The notes beneath the pieces were generated by a model. That model worked only from the letters and a program-made list of their open reading frames with translations, did no database searches and was not told where the DNA came from. From a virus, in IMG/VR virus record IMGVR_UViG_3300022816_000023, positions 1 to 53,201 of that record: DNA of 53,201 bases, one strand, 5' to 3'. Shown piece after piece: positions 40,860-50,087 of the stretch (position 1 is its first letter; the number at the start of each line of letters is the position of its first letter). The translations under genes were made by a program, and so were the position numbers.

Positions 40860-40993
40860 GTCTAAAAACTATAGAACCAGTATTACAGAATTTTGGGGTC
40901 TATAGAATAGAAAATTTATTAAATGGGAAAATCTATATAGGTTCTACTATTTCGGGCTTTTCGGAGGAGGCATCGGTTAGCGAACTCCTATGA
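40856..40993 (+). pseudogene. Truncated GIY-YIG homing endonuclease remnant, 45 codons
   Basis: The frame starts at ATG 40856, overlapping the previous stop. Residues 14-31 read GVYRIENLLNGKIYIGST, a clear GIY-YIG signature with both strands. The frame then ends after 14 more residues without the catalytic Arg helix, Glu or DNA-binding part. It is therefore the decayed start of a homing endonuclease gene, still translatable as a 45-residue peptide and overlapping the next start (ATGATG). It shows that a GIY-YIG element once entered between the chaperone genes. Confidence 0.75.
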
Positions 40994-41415
40994 TGCAACA
41001 ACAAACAGCTTATGAATTATACCAAGAAAAATTTAATATCAGTAGGTTAAATAATTGTGCTGATATAGCTTTATTCAATGCTATAACACTGAAAAATAAG
41101 AAAATATTGATTGTTACTAATAAACCCTATCACTTAGATAATATCTTTGATGCAATTGATTTACGAATTAAATACTCTAACTCTCTTTCAGCTTTGTATG
41201 ATAAAGGATTTAAAACTCCCCATCCTAAAAGAGAATTCTTAACAGATTGTACTATCAATGGATATTGTATTGGAGATGAAATCCGTGGCCTAACAGCAAA
41301 TGTTGTAATCAATTATAATCCTGTATCTTTTAGTAATGAGGAATGGAAAAATATTCTACCTATTATGTCTGGGGATAGATTATCTGCTGGAAAAATGAGA
41401 CTCTATGAAGTGTAA
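40990..41415 (+). CDS. Terminase-ATPase-like protein lacking Walker residues, 141 residues
   Basis: The product lines up with the TerL ATPase domain of this same phage over about 110 residues: NAITLKNKKILIVTN with HAITKNNKKILFFAN, then EIRGLTANV with SCRGLTSDV, then SNEEWKNILPIMSGD with SDDDWSVLKPIMVGD. The Walker A site is lost (SRLNNCAD for SRRSGKSM), as is Walker B (VVINYNPVS for CFVDEAQS). The nuclease domain is absent. The region covered includes both positions where inteins sit in TerL, but no intein is present. Junctions on both sides are tight (ATGATG, TAATGG), so it is probably expressed. It may be a repurposed protein-binding fold or a decaying fragment. Confidence 0.7.
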   Translation: MMQQQTAYELYQEKFNISRLNNCADIALFNAITLKNKKILIVTNKPYHLDNIFDAIDLRIKYSNSLSALYDKGFKTPHPKREFLTDCTINGYCIGDEIRGLTANVVINYNPVSFSNEEWKNILPIMSGDRLSAGKMRLYEV

Positions 41416-42047
41416 TGGAAGACTTAGTAAAACGAGATAAGAAATTTCGTTGGTATACAATTCAATTAAAAGACCAGAATCAGTCAATGACTGATTTTGT
41501 TTTTCGTGGGGTCACTAGAGAGGAGTTACGTGCTTCTGGAACTAAACCTACGACTTATGATGGTGAGCTTTATATACTGAAACAATGTGTAGTTAATAAA
41601 ATAGATTGGGGTGCTCAATTATATTATACAGTACAGAGAATATTAGAAGAAATCTATAAATACTCTGGCTTAACTGAAGAAGCATTGACATTGAAGGAAG
41701 CTCATGCTTGGCTTACAAGTCCTACTGGTTTAATAGAAGGTGTAGCATGTACAATGATAAGTGGCTGTTCTCTAGAATCCCTTCATAATGCAGACCCCTC
41801 TTATTATGCTTATTATTGCTTATTAGGTAAGATGATGTTTGAAACTACATATGGAATGCCTGTAGACCAAGCCTTTGGGATGGAAGGCGCTGAGGGAGGA
41901 GATGTTCCTACTACTGATGGTGACCAAGAATTTATTAATGTAAAACACCAAAGAGCAGACCAGAATCCTTTCCCAGGACACGGTGAACAAGGAAAGCAAG
42001 TAGAAGTTTTTGAGTGGAAGAAGCCTAAGAAGCCACGAGGTAAATAA
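41415..42047 (+). CDS. Putative tail assembly chaperone 2, 210 residues
   Basis: ATG 41415 overlaps the previous stop (TAATG). Residues 10-60 (WYTIQLKDQNQSMTDFVFRG, then YDGELYILKQCVV) follow the pattern of the first chaperone candidate. A helical middle (EALTLKEAHAWLTSPTGLIEG) precedes a polar lysine-rich C-terminus (WKKPKKPRGK). It ends with TAATG overlapping the start of the tape-measure candidate, its expected client. Confidence 0.6.
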   Translation: MEDLVKRDKKFRWYTIQLKDQNQSMTDFVFRGVTREELRASGTKPTTYDGELYILKQCVVNKIDWGAQLYYTVQRILEEIYKYSGLTEEALTLKEAHAWLTSPTGLIEGVACTMISGCSLESLHNADPSYYAYYCLLGKMMFETTYGMPVDQAFGMEGAEGGDVPTTDGDQEFINVKHQRADQNPFPGHGEQGKQVEVFEWKKPKKPRGK

Positions 42048-45000
42048 TGCCTTTATTCAGTGGCTTGAATTATTATAGTGAAGGGCAGGAGGACCATCAT
42101 TCCTTCACACATAAATTAACTGGTATGGCTAAACTAGCTGCTATTATAGGAGTAGGTTTAGTTGCTGGAAGACCATTACTACAAGCTGCTGGTAAAGCTG
42201 GTTTAGCATTAGCTGGGGGTAAATCTGAAAGAACTATTTTAGGACTTTTAGGTTCTAAATTAGGAGTTACTTCAGAAGAAGATGTTATTCATAATATAAC
42301 AAGTGGTGCATCACAAGCATTATTTGGTTTAGGCGAACAAATAGAACAAAGCTCCATTACCTTTGCCACTAATTTCAAGCGTATTAGAGCTTTCACCGAA
42401 GCACTTGAACCACATGTAGCAGATGAGTCTAAAACAGCGTACACAGCCGCTCGTGGCCAATTAGAGGGTATGTTAGCTGAAGTAGGTCGAGCAGGTAGAG
42501 GTCATGAAACTGAAGAAACATTCTTGGGTACACATATTATTAAAAGATTCAATAGTATGTCAGAAGACTTGGGGGTTAAGTATAAATTCAATTCCCTAAA
42601 TGAACAAGAAAAAAGATTTAGAGAGTTGATAGACCAATCAGTTAATCAGAAAGCTTCCAGAGAATCTTTACAAAGTATAATGGCTTCTATTAAGAATAGA
42701 AGAACTATCATTGAAACAATGCGTAAATCGGTTGGCTACCACGGGGAAAGAACTAGAGCTACTAAGAAATTATTTGGATTTACAAAACACAAAGATATCA
42801 CCTGGGGAGATTTAGTAGACAGACCAGGGAATGAAGATACCAGAGCAGCTGTCAATCGTATGTTAGATAATATGGGGGCTTTAACCCATAGACCTGATGG
42901 CGAAACAGCAGTAGATACGCTAATTAAAAGATTCCAAGCAACTGCTGATAAACTCTTTGATTATACAGGTAGTACTGGGCTTCCTGGTTCACATCCTGAA
43001 AAGAATGAATTTATGGATATTTTCCATAAAACAGAAACTGGATTCATTAAAACAACTAAGAACGGAAGAACTGAAATAGTTCCATTGCATAAATTCAGAG
43101 CGGTTAAGGATGAATTCTTAGATAAAGCAATCAATGAATTACAAATTCCACTAGTGCCTTATAAGTTTTCAATACCAATGAAAACTTTCACTAATATGTT
43201 TAAACCTAATAGTAGAGTTATAACTCGTTTAGGTCATGCAATCAATAATCCTGAACTGATGAGGCAAGCTGGGTTTAAAGACTCTGTAACTGCCCATACC
43301 CAACTTTTAGGAACTGGAAATACCCTATTAGCTATCAGCCCTGATACGGAAAATGAAGCTGGAACAATGGGAGTTATTCAAGCTGTAGAAGGACGCTACA
43401 CTTCTTTCAGTCATTCAGATAGTGCCCACTTCAGAAGATTAACTAAAGCAAGACAAAATAAGCCTGATGATTACCTAGAAAGTTTATTCCAATTTAGAGA
43501 TAGAGACGATAAGAGTAATCTAGAAAATAGATTATATAACAATGCACAACGATTTAGTAGATTGATTTATGATGAAAAAACAGATGGCTGGAAAGTTGAA
43601 TCTAAGAGTGTTGTATTCAATCCTTTAGTTAGAAAATTATATGGTACCGGTTTTAATGTTGCTGTAGAAGACTTACACCCATTACAGTTAATGGATTACT
43701 TAAAAGACTCCGCACATAGTTTAGGTTTGAAAGATAAGAGTCCTATAGCCTATAATAAAGCCATTAACTATTTAATCAATCAAGCTAGTCAAGGCACTAC
43801 TGATATTTCAGAAGAACTAATTAGAATAGGTCGTGAATATAATTATGGCTCTAGAAAACTAGACTTTTCTAAAACATTTGATGGAGCTATACGTAGAATG
43901 CTCCTCAATGCTGATAATCCAGAAGAACTTCGAGAATCATTGAATCTTAGATATAAAGGCCAGCAATCCACTCATACAGGTAAACCTGATATTATAACCA
44001 ATTTAGATTCTGAATTATCTAAGGAAACTTCTTATAAATTCTCTCGTGCTATTTCTATGTTGGGAGGAGAGAAACAAGGACACTTAAGTAATACTACTCC
44101 TAAAGAAGGTGGTATTATTCAAGGTGTTCTGAATAGTACACTAGGTCATGATGGGATTTCTACTCCACTATCTCAACTACAAACAGGTTTATTAGCTGAA
44201 GTGGTTCATGGAATGGGAGTCCAAAAGATTCAAGATTTATTAGGCGATACCTCCCTGATAAACCTAACACATAGTCTTGAAGATAATCTTGATTTAAGCC
44301 ATCCCCTTATAGATTTTATGAAAGATAAGGGATTTAGTACCAATCAAATTAGAAGTGCCTTTTCAGGAATACTAGAGAAACGTACTAAAGACGGAGAACA
44401 ATTTGAAGCAATAAATCGGTCTCGTTTAGGAGAACTAGGTTCTTTATTATTAGATAATAAAGAGTTAGGTGGATTATCATCTAATGAACATGTTAGGATG
44501 AACATCCTAGACATCATGAGCCAGCATGTGCAAGGGAAGGGCCTTCTAGATACAGTGACTCTTGAAAAGAGAAATTATATCTTAACCAAAATGAGTGAAG
44601 ATTTTGATTTGGCAGATGCTCTTAAAAATAGATTTAAGATGGGGAGACCATTCCACCCTGAAGAACTAACTGATAATCCATTCTCAGATGCAACTAATTT
44701 TGTAGTTAGAACTAACATCCCTTCTCTTTCAGAACTATATAATATGTCAGGTGATGAAAGATTAGCATTCTTGACTGATATGACTAAGAATGGTTTTGGT
44801 ATAGGAGATTATCTAAAAGCATTAGGAAGACCTGAAGCAGCCCATGGACAGCTATCAGCTTTAACTCAGGTCTTATTACAGACTCCTCAGAATATTGGAA
44901 AAGAAATTGGATTAGGTATTCCAGAACAAGACCGTATTACAACTTTAAGGTCTATACTAGGTTATGGACTGAAAAGAGTGTTACCTTTATATGTGGGTGT

Positions 45001-48000
45001 TGAGGCTTATAAGAATATCAATGCTAATATGCATCATGCTGGATTGTTAGGTCTAGATGATATGGCAGCTAATCTATTAGCCAATGGTAGATTATCCTTA
45101 GCCAGTATTAAAGACCTTGTAGGGGCAACTGGAATGGATAAGGGATTAGTATATTCTATTCCAGGACTAGACCAGTATTTCACACCACGTAGTAGAGATG
45201 AAGAACAAGAATACTTACACTACGGAGATGAAGCAGTAAGACAAGGACGTTTTTGGTTTATAGGTTCTAGGAGTAATTTGACTGGAGGTGCTGTAGACTA
45301 TTATAGACCTAATTTCTATAGAAGATGGACTAGCCACTGGACTGAAGCAGATAATGTAGATATAAGTAATCCAGAACATTCATGGCTTCCAAATACTCAA
45401 AATGTTTTAGGAATATTCAACCCTAAAGTATTCTTACATCCTCATTGGTGGGAAGAGAAACACGCCCAAGACCGGCCTTATGGTACATTCACAGGAGTAC
45501 ATGAGCCAACAGGTTACACCATAAACTCTTCTTCAGCTTATGGTTCTATGGGAATTGGAACATTCGGTGGTGGTTATAATCCTGGAATGTATGGTGGTGG
45601 ACCAGGACATGGTTCTGGTGGCGGGGCAATACCAACTAATGCACAAGGCGACCCTGAGTATGCTTCAGGTGATAAAATACACTTAGGGTTCCATAAAGAA
45701 CAATCTCTTATGGACCTACGTTATCTAACACCCTATAATATGTTCGCTAGGGGAGTTCATATTGCTAGAGAGCAGATGGGTCTTTATGGTGCCTTGATGC
45801 AGAGATTACCATTTTATCCAGAAGAACATGGTGCCTTTGATATTCAAACACCACATAATGCAAGGTCATTGAATAGACTTCTATGGGGTGGTGATTACGG
45901 TGAACTAACTGGATTATATGGAGAATTTGGTAGAAGATTTGTTCCTATGGAAAATCAAGACTTAGATGCCTATAATGAAAATCCCAATAATTCTCCTAGT
46001 TGGCTACCTACTAAATTCCACCACGGAGATATGTATATGCGTACAGGCGCTGGAGAACTTAATTTACCTGGTGAGAGCTATCTTCAAAGCCATAAGTGGG
46101 TGAGTCCTATGAAGGTTCGTGGTTCTGTTATAGGTGGAACTGAACAAGAGATTATTGATTCATGGCTCAACCCTATGAAAGAACTTGAAGGTGATGGAGT
46201 TGAGGATGTGGTCGATTTTGGCAGCTTTGCTCATAGAGCTATACAGCATCAAATAAATGATTTAGGTATATTAGTAGGTGCTGAAACATCAATATATGAT
46301 AAAGAACATAATATTTCAGGAACTATTGATGCTATTGTTAATGGAGATTCAGGACCTGAGATAGTTGATATTAAAACTCAAGGTTCTAAAGGATGGGGAC
46401 ACACTCCTGATAAGTATATAGACCAGATTAATACCTATATGGCAATCACAGGGTATCATAGAGCCCACCTAGCCTTTGTTAATAGAGATAATATGTCTCA
46501 GACTCGTATAGAAGATTATGACTTCGACCCTGAAAGATGGAAGAATACCCTAGAGAAAGTTGAAAGAGCAAGAGCAGTTGTTCAGCAAATGTCAGCAGAT
46601 GGAGATGTGAGTCCATTTGAAACATATGATTTATTATCACGTATTGAAATACTAGCTAAGGTTGCACCTAATAGTCCTGAGTACAGAGCAGCTATTGAAT
46701 TCGCTGAGAAAGGTGGAGGATTTGGTGGATTTGAAAAACAAAGATTAAATCAAGCTATAGGTCAAGCTAAGAAACTGAAAGAAAAGTATAATTTATATCC
46801 TTTGAGATATAATGTACATACAGAAAACCAGAACTTAAGAGTTGATGATATAACTGATGATGGAAATATACTGACTAATCTTGGTACCATTAAATTAGCA
46901 GGAGTTAAGTGGGATAATCAGGCTTTTGGTCTAGATGATGCTTCAGATGTCTTAGCTCATTATGGAATACATCGTGGAGGGTATATCAATGCACGATTAC
47001 TGAAAGGACAATTAAATCCTGAACTTATGATTGATGAGCCATTAGAGGCTATTGTAGGATTAACCAATGAAAGATTAATACGTTCTAAATATGCTAAACC
47101 TGATTTAGAGAATAGAAATCCTTTATCAACCCAAGTAGTGTTCCATAATTCACTGCTAAAAAAGATAGAAGAAAAGATTATTCACTCTGATAATATGCTC
47201 TCGAATAAAATTTTTAGAACTAGAACTGGTCTTGAACAATTTGAAAGGGGGGAAGTTTATGGTACTGACCGTTCACGTCTTTCAGCTATTTATGATACAA
47301 TGATAGTTCCCACAGTTCAATCTTTTATTCATAAAGACCCTATATCTGCTGGGATTGCTGGGGCATTATTAACAGGAATGTTCTTCAGGTCTAAGGATGC
47401 TAGAATACAAGCCATGAAAATAGGTGCTCTAGCTTTCTCTTCTATGTCAATGATTAGAATGACTGAAGAACTAGCTACAGGTAAACCTTGGACTCCACAT
47501 AGATATAAGAGAAGTATAGAATTCGATGAATATTGGGATACCTTAAATTACCTTAAGGAAACTGCTAATGCTGAGGGAGCTAAAGAGAAAGCTAAGCAAG
47601 AAGAGGGAGTTGATATTGATTCCTTGAACTCTAATGAAGAGAGGGTTAATAAGAACATTGGTCCTTGGAGCATTCTAGCTATTAATGCCGATAGAAAGGC
47701 TCGTGAGACCATGTACGGTTACAACGAGGCAGCAGGGAGCTTACAGCAGGCTTTAGCGGCCATTCCTGATAGGCATAGACAGATTGCTGAATCTTTAATC
47801 ACTACTGGCTCTACTAAAGAGAAGACTAAATTCTATGATTTATTAGGTGATTCTGAAAGAAGAGTGTTAGGTAAATTCTTGGGAGTTAAACATAGAGATA
47901 TTCCTCAGAGACAAGATTTAACTCATTATTTCAAGAGTCATTTCTTACCAGGACCTGAATGGGATGGATGGTCAGGGAATTCTGATATGAATGACCTGAA

Positions 48001-48298
48001 GACTCGCTCAGCAGCTTTAGAAGATATTAAGGTTGACCAACCTAGTCGTGAAAGAGTTGAGAAGGCAAGAGCTTATAGTAAAGGAATTGCAATTCCTAGA
48101 ATGGATAACCCCACAATAGGGATGGTGCGTTCAGCTATCAATGATGTAATAAGGAGTGGTGGATATAATAGACTGGATGTTAGTTATTCCATTCACCCTT
48201 CTACTAAGAACGTAATTAATGTCGATACGGATTTATTTGAAGACAAAACTAATGAACTAATACACCAGATGAGAGAGCAATCTCAATCTGGTAGCTAA
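42047..48298 (+). CDS. Tape-measure-sized protein with an internal PD-(D/E)XK nuclease domain
   Basis: 2083 residues. Position after the tail chaperones and length make it the tape-measure candidate; at about 1.5 angstrom per residue it would imply a tail near 0.3 micrometre. An N-terminal hydrophobic segment (AKLAAIIGVGLVAGRPLL) and a later one near 1768 (GIAGALLTGMFF) could be membrane-active. Residues about 1385-1490 form a RecB/Cas4-type nuclease: FGSFAHRAIQH, GTIDAIV (about 1424-1430), EIVDIKTQ (1438-1445), QINTYM (about 1459), with all catalytic positions present. A Gly/Met-rich stretch lies near 1165-1205. The nuclease could act on host or phage DNA during entry. Confidence 0.8.
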   Translation: MPLFSGLNYYSEGQEDHHSFTHKLTGMAKLAAIIGVGLVAGRPLLQAAGKAGLALAGGKSERTILGLLGSKLGVTSEEDVIHNITSGASQALFGLGEQIEQSSITFATNFKRIRAFTEALEPHVADESKTAYTAARGQLEGMLAEVGRAGRGHETEETFLGTHIIKRFNSMSEDLGVKYKFNSLNEQEKRFRELIDQSVNQKASRESLQSIMASIKNRRTIIETMRKSVGYHGERTRATKKLFGFTKHKDITWGDLVDRPGNEDTRAAVNRMLDNMGALTHRPDGETAVDTLIKRFQATADKLFDYTGSTGLPGSHPEKNEFMDIFHKTETGFIKTTKNGRTEIVPLHKFRAVKDEFLDKAINELQIPLVPYKFSIPMKTFTNMFKPNSRVITRLGHAINNPELMRQAGFKDSVTAHTQLLGTGNTLLAISPDTENEAGTMGVIQAVEGRYTSFSHSDSAHFRRLTKARQNKPDDYLESLFQFRDRDDKSNLENRLYNNAQRFSRLIYDEKTDGWKVESKSVVFNPLVRKLYGTGFNVAVEDLHPLQLMDYLKDSAHSLGLKDKSPIAYNKAINYLINQASQGTTDISEELIRIGREYNYGSRKLDFSKTFDGAIRRMLLNADNPEELRESLNLRYKGQQSTHTGKPDIITNLDSELSKETSYKFSRAISMLGGEKQGHLSNTTPKEGGIIQGVLNSTLGHDGISTPLSQLQTGLLAEVVHGMGVQKIQDLLGDTSLINLTHSLEDNLDLSHPLIDFMKDKGFSTNQIRSAFSGILEKRTKDGEQFEAINRSRLGELGSLLLDNKELGGLSSNEHVRMNILDIMSQHVQGKGLLDTVTLEKRNYILTKMSEDFDLADALKNRFKMGRPFHPEELTDNPFSDATNFVVRTNIPSLSELYNMSGDERLAFLTDMTKNGFGIGDYLKALGRPEAAHGQLSALTQVLLQTPQNIGKEIGLGIPEQDRITTLRSILGYGLKRVLPLYVGVEAYKNINANMHHAGLLGLDDMAANLLANGRLSLASIKDLVGATGMDKGLVYSIPGLDQYFTPRSRDEEQEYLHYGDEAVRQGRFWFIGSRSNLTGGAVDYYRPNFYRRWTSHWTEADNVDISNPEHSWLPNTQNVLGIFNPKVFLHPHWWEEKHAQDRPYGTFTGVHEPTGYTINSSSAYGSMGIGTFGGGYNPGMYGGGPGHGSGGGAIPTNAQGDPEYASGDKIHLGFHKEQSLMDLRYLTPYNMFARGVHIAREQMGLYGALMQRLPFYPEEHGAFDIQTPHNARSLNRLLWGGDYGELTGLYGEFGRRFVPMENQDLDAYNENPNNSPSWLPTKFHHGDMYMRTGAGELNLPGESYLQSHKWVSPMKVRGSVIGGTEQEIIDSWLNPMKELEGDGVEDVVDFGSFAHRAIQHQINDLGILVGAETSIYDKEHNISGTIDAIVNGDSGPEIVDIKTQGSKGWGHTPDKYIDQINTYMAITGYHRAHLAFVNRDNMSQTRIEDYDFDPERWKNTLEKVERARAVVQQMSADGDVSPFETYDLLSRIEILAKVAPNSPEYRAAIEFAEKGGGFGGFEKQRLNQAIGQAKKLKEKYNLYPLRYNVHTENQNLRVDDITDDGNILTNLGTIKLAGVKWDNQAFGLDDASDVLAHYGIHRGGYINARLLKGQLNPELMIDEPLEAIVGLTNERLIRSKYAKPDLENRNPLSTQVVFHNSLLKKIEEKIIHSDNMLSNKIFRTRTGLEQFERGEVYGTDRSRLSAIYDTMIVPTVQSFIHKDPISAGIAGALLTGMFFRSKDARIQAMKIGALAFSSMSMIRMTEELATGKPWTPHRYKRSIEFDEYWDTLNYLKETANAEGAKEKAKQEEGVDIDSLNSNEERVNKNIGPWSILAINADRKARETMYGYNEAAGSLQQALAAIPDRHRQIAESLITTGSTKEKTKFYDLLGDSERRVLGKFLGVKHRDIPQRQDLTHYFKSHFLPGPEWDGWSGNSDMNDLKTRSAALEDIKVDQPSRERVEKARAYSKGIAIPRMDNPTIGMVRSAINDVIRSGGYNRLDVSYSIHPSTKNVINVDTDLFEDKTNELIHQMREQSQSGS

Positions 48299-48349
48299 GA
48301 TTGGTATTATATAAATCGTAATATCAATGAGAGATAAAAGAGGTATAAA

Positions 48350-49477
48350 ATGAAAATTAATATTCCAGATTCCTTCCTGAAACATGCATTGATTCAGGGT
48401 GTAGATTCAGAGACAGCAGTAGAGGTATATGTTGCTAAGATGAATAAGAAATCTACAGAACCAAGTGCAATTAATCTAGTTGAAGCAGGTGATTTTGAAA
48501 CTTTAACTATGGCAAGAAACTCTATACGAGCAGCTTGGAACAACCATAAGACTGATGAACAGAAAAGTGTTCATTCCATTTATAATAAAGCAGATATTCA
48601 ATCTATACAAGTATATGATTCTAAAGATTATATGTCTAAGGCTTTAAATGAATTACAATCACTTATTGGTGATGTATCATTCCCTAAATATGATGTAAAG
48701 CTGAAGAAAGAGTCTAATAGAATTGCTGTTATTTCAGACCTTCATATTCCATTCATGTCAGAGAAGGCATTTGCTGCGGTCTGTAATGACCCTGCTGAGG
48801 AGCTATGGATAGCTGGTGATATTCTAGATATGTATGGAGCTAACCGCCACAGAAAGAATTTAGACTATATCACAGTTCGCGAAGAATTAGCTAAGGGCCG
48901 AGCAGTGATGGAAATCCTAGCTAGTAAATTCAAGAGGATCTTTATTCTTCCTGGTGGAAATCATGACCTGAATGCAATGCGTAGAATCCAAGATACCTTC
49001 CCACAATTGGCTTGCCTTATGATGAATCCAGTAGAAATGATTTGTGGTGGTTTAACTAATATCCAATTCCTTTCTTCAGTTATTAAAGATACTGCACCTG
49101 GAGTTTCAATGGGTACAGATTATGAATTAGACTTCATGGGAATGAGGGGTGATGCTTTAATTAGCCACTTTGATAATTTCTGTGGGCAGGAAGCCTTATT
49201 GAAGATTGACCAATGGATTGGAGAATGGGACCATGTATTGAATCTTCCTACTTCCCCTAGAATAATCCTAAATGGTCATGTTCACAAATTATTTTCTCAG
49301 TTCACACCTAAAGGAAGACTCTTAGTTTGTACTGGTTGCTTATGTAAGCCAATGATGTATCAATTCACTAATCATGGTAAGTACTCAGCACCGACTATTG
49401 GATATACTGCGCTGTACGTAGATGATTTTGGTGTTACTGATTTAAATAAAACACAATTAATTTATATTGGTCAGTAA
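48350..49477 (+). CDS. Calcineurin-like metallophosphoesterase, 375 residues
   Basis: ATG 48350 behind GAGGTATAAA. The catalytic part (from about residue 125) has every metal-binding motif in order: ISDLHIPF (D-x-H), AGDILDMYG (G-D-x-x-D), PGGNHDLN (G-N-H-D), ISHFDNF (H) and LNGHVHKL (G-H-x-H). The N-terminal 120 residues are helical and unassigned. Such enzymes cleave phosphoesters, including cyclic nucleotides, RNA ends or DNA. Its place among late genes between two nuclease-domain proteins suggests nucleic-acid processing or removal of a signalling nucleotide; the substrate cannot be told from sequence. Confidence 0.85.
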   Translation: MKINIPDSFLKHALIQGVDSETAVEVYVAKMNKKSTEPSAINLVEAGDFETLTMARNSIRAAWNNHKTDEQKSVHSIYNKADIQSIQVYDSKDYMSKALNELQSLIGDVSFPKYDVKLKKESNRIAVISDLHIPFMSEKAFAAVCNDPAEELWIAGDILDMYGANRHRKNLDYITVREELAKGRAVMEILASKFKRIFILPGGNHDLNAMRRIQDTFPQLACLMMNPVEMICGGLTNIQFLSSVIKDTAPGVSMGTDYELDFMGMRGDALISHFDNFCGQEALLKIDQWIGEWDHVLNLPTSPRIILNGHVHKLFSQFTPKGRLLVCTGCLCKPMMYQFTNHGKYSAPTIGYTALYVDDFGVTDLNKTQLIYIGQ

Positions 49478-49478
49478 C

Positions 49479-49500
49479 GATTGATACGATAATATTAGGT
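49479..49500 (+). promoter_or_regulatory. Promoter-like motif before the 45-residue gene
   Basis: GATACGATAATATTAGGT stands directly before ATG 49501, matching the motif before 29851 (ATACGATATTAGTAGT). There is no Shine-Dalgarno sequence. It may be a -10-type element for a leaderless message or a conserved initiation signal. Judged by eye only. Confidence 0.3.
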
Positions 49501-49638
49501 ATGAACGATAGTTTTAATACTGAAGAACTGCCAAGGGCTTTTGAGAAGCAAGACCCCGCTATTTCAGAATTTGAACAAGCATACCTAATGGATGTTGCTG
49601 AGGCAGTTAAACGATTGATAGAGTGGGAGAATGAATGA
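49501..49638 (+). CDS. Small acidic protein, 45 residues
   Basis: ATG 49501 to TGA 49638. The peptide is acidic and helical (ISEFEQAYLMDVAEAVKRLI) and ends in EWENE. Its stop overlaps the next start (ATGATG), which supports translation. No family recognised. Confidence 0.6.
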   Translation: MNDSFNTEELPRAFEKQDPAISEFEQAYLMDVAEAVKRLIEWENE

Positions 49639-49976
49639 TGTCAAAGTATGGTAATTTCACTACACCTGTTCCAGATTTTAAACAGGAAATATTTGTTATA
49701 GAAGACCAATTTGAAAAAGAATTGATTACAGAAGCTGAAAAGAATAAGAAGTTAAAGAAGATTAATAAAGCTAAATTACTTTATATTGTTTATAGTAATG
49801 GAGGATACACTCCTAAGAGAATGAAACGTAATAAGATTTCATTGACAGACCAGAAAGAAATGCACGCAGCTAAGCAAGCTAGAGATTTCTTGAAGACTTT
49901 AAATGATGGTGCTACTGACGAGGCACCTACGGATACCAGTGAAGCTGTAACACCTCCTACAGTTTCTACCGACTAG
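49635..49976 (+). CDS. Lysine-rich small protein with acidic tail, 113 residues
   Basis: Start ATG 49635 or 49638; the second has better spacing to GGGAG. The centre is very basic (AEKNKKLKKINKAKLLYIVY, then KRMKRNK) and the last 25 residues are Thr/Pro/Asp-rich and probably disordered. It could bind nucleic acid or a virion partner. Two terminators follow its stop. No family recognised. Confidence 0.7.
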   Translation: MMSKYGNFTTPVPDFKQEIFVIEDQFEKELITEAEKNKKLKKINKAKLLYIVYSNGGYTPKRMKRNKISLTDQKEMHAAKQARDFLKTLNDGATDEAPTDTSEAVTPPTVSTD

Positions 49977-50008
49977 AACCTTATACCTCTCAATAAGGGT
50001 TCTTTATT
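49975..50008 (+). terminator. First of two tandem terminators
   Basis: AGAACC-TTAT pairs with ATAAGGGTTCT with one bulged base and an eight-base loop, followed by TTATT. It overlaps the stop codon region of the 113-residue gene. Confidence 0.6.
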
Positions 50009-50010
50009 AG

Positions 50011-50041
50011 GGTCTAGCTCTTAGTTGGCTAGACCTTATTT
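50011..50041 (+). terminator. Second tandem terminator
   Basis: GGTCTAGC and GCTAGACC form an eight-pair stem with a nine-base loop, followed by TTATTTCT. With the preceding stem it forms a double terminator that separates the phosphoesterase unit from the last large gene. Confidence 0.65.
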
Positions 50042-50087
50042 CTATTTATATTCCTCAATTATGTTGGGCTAACCCTCTAATTTAGGT

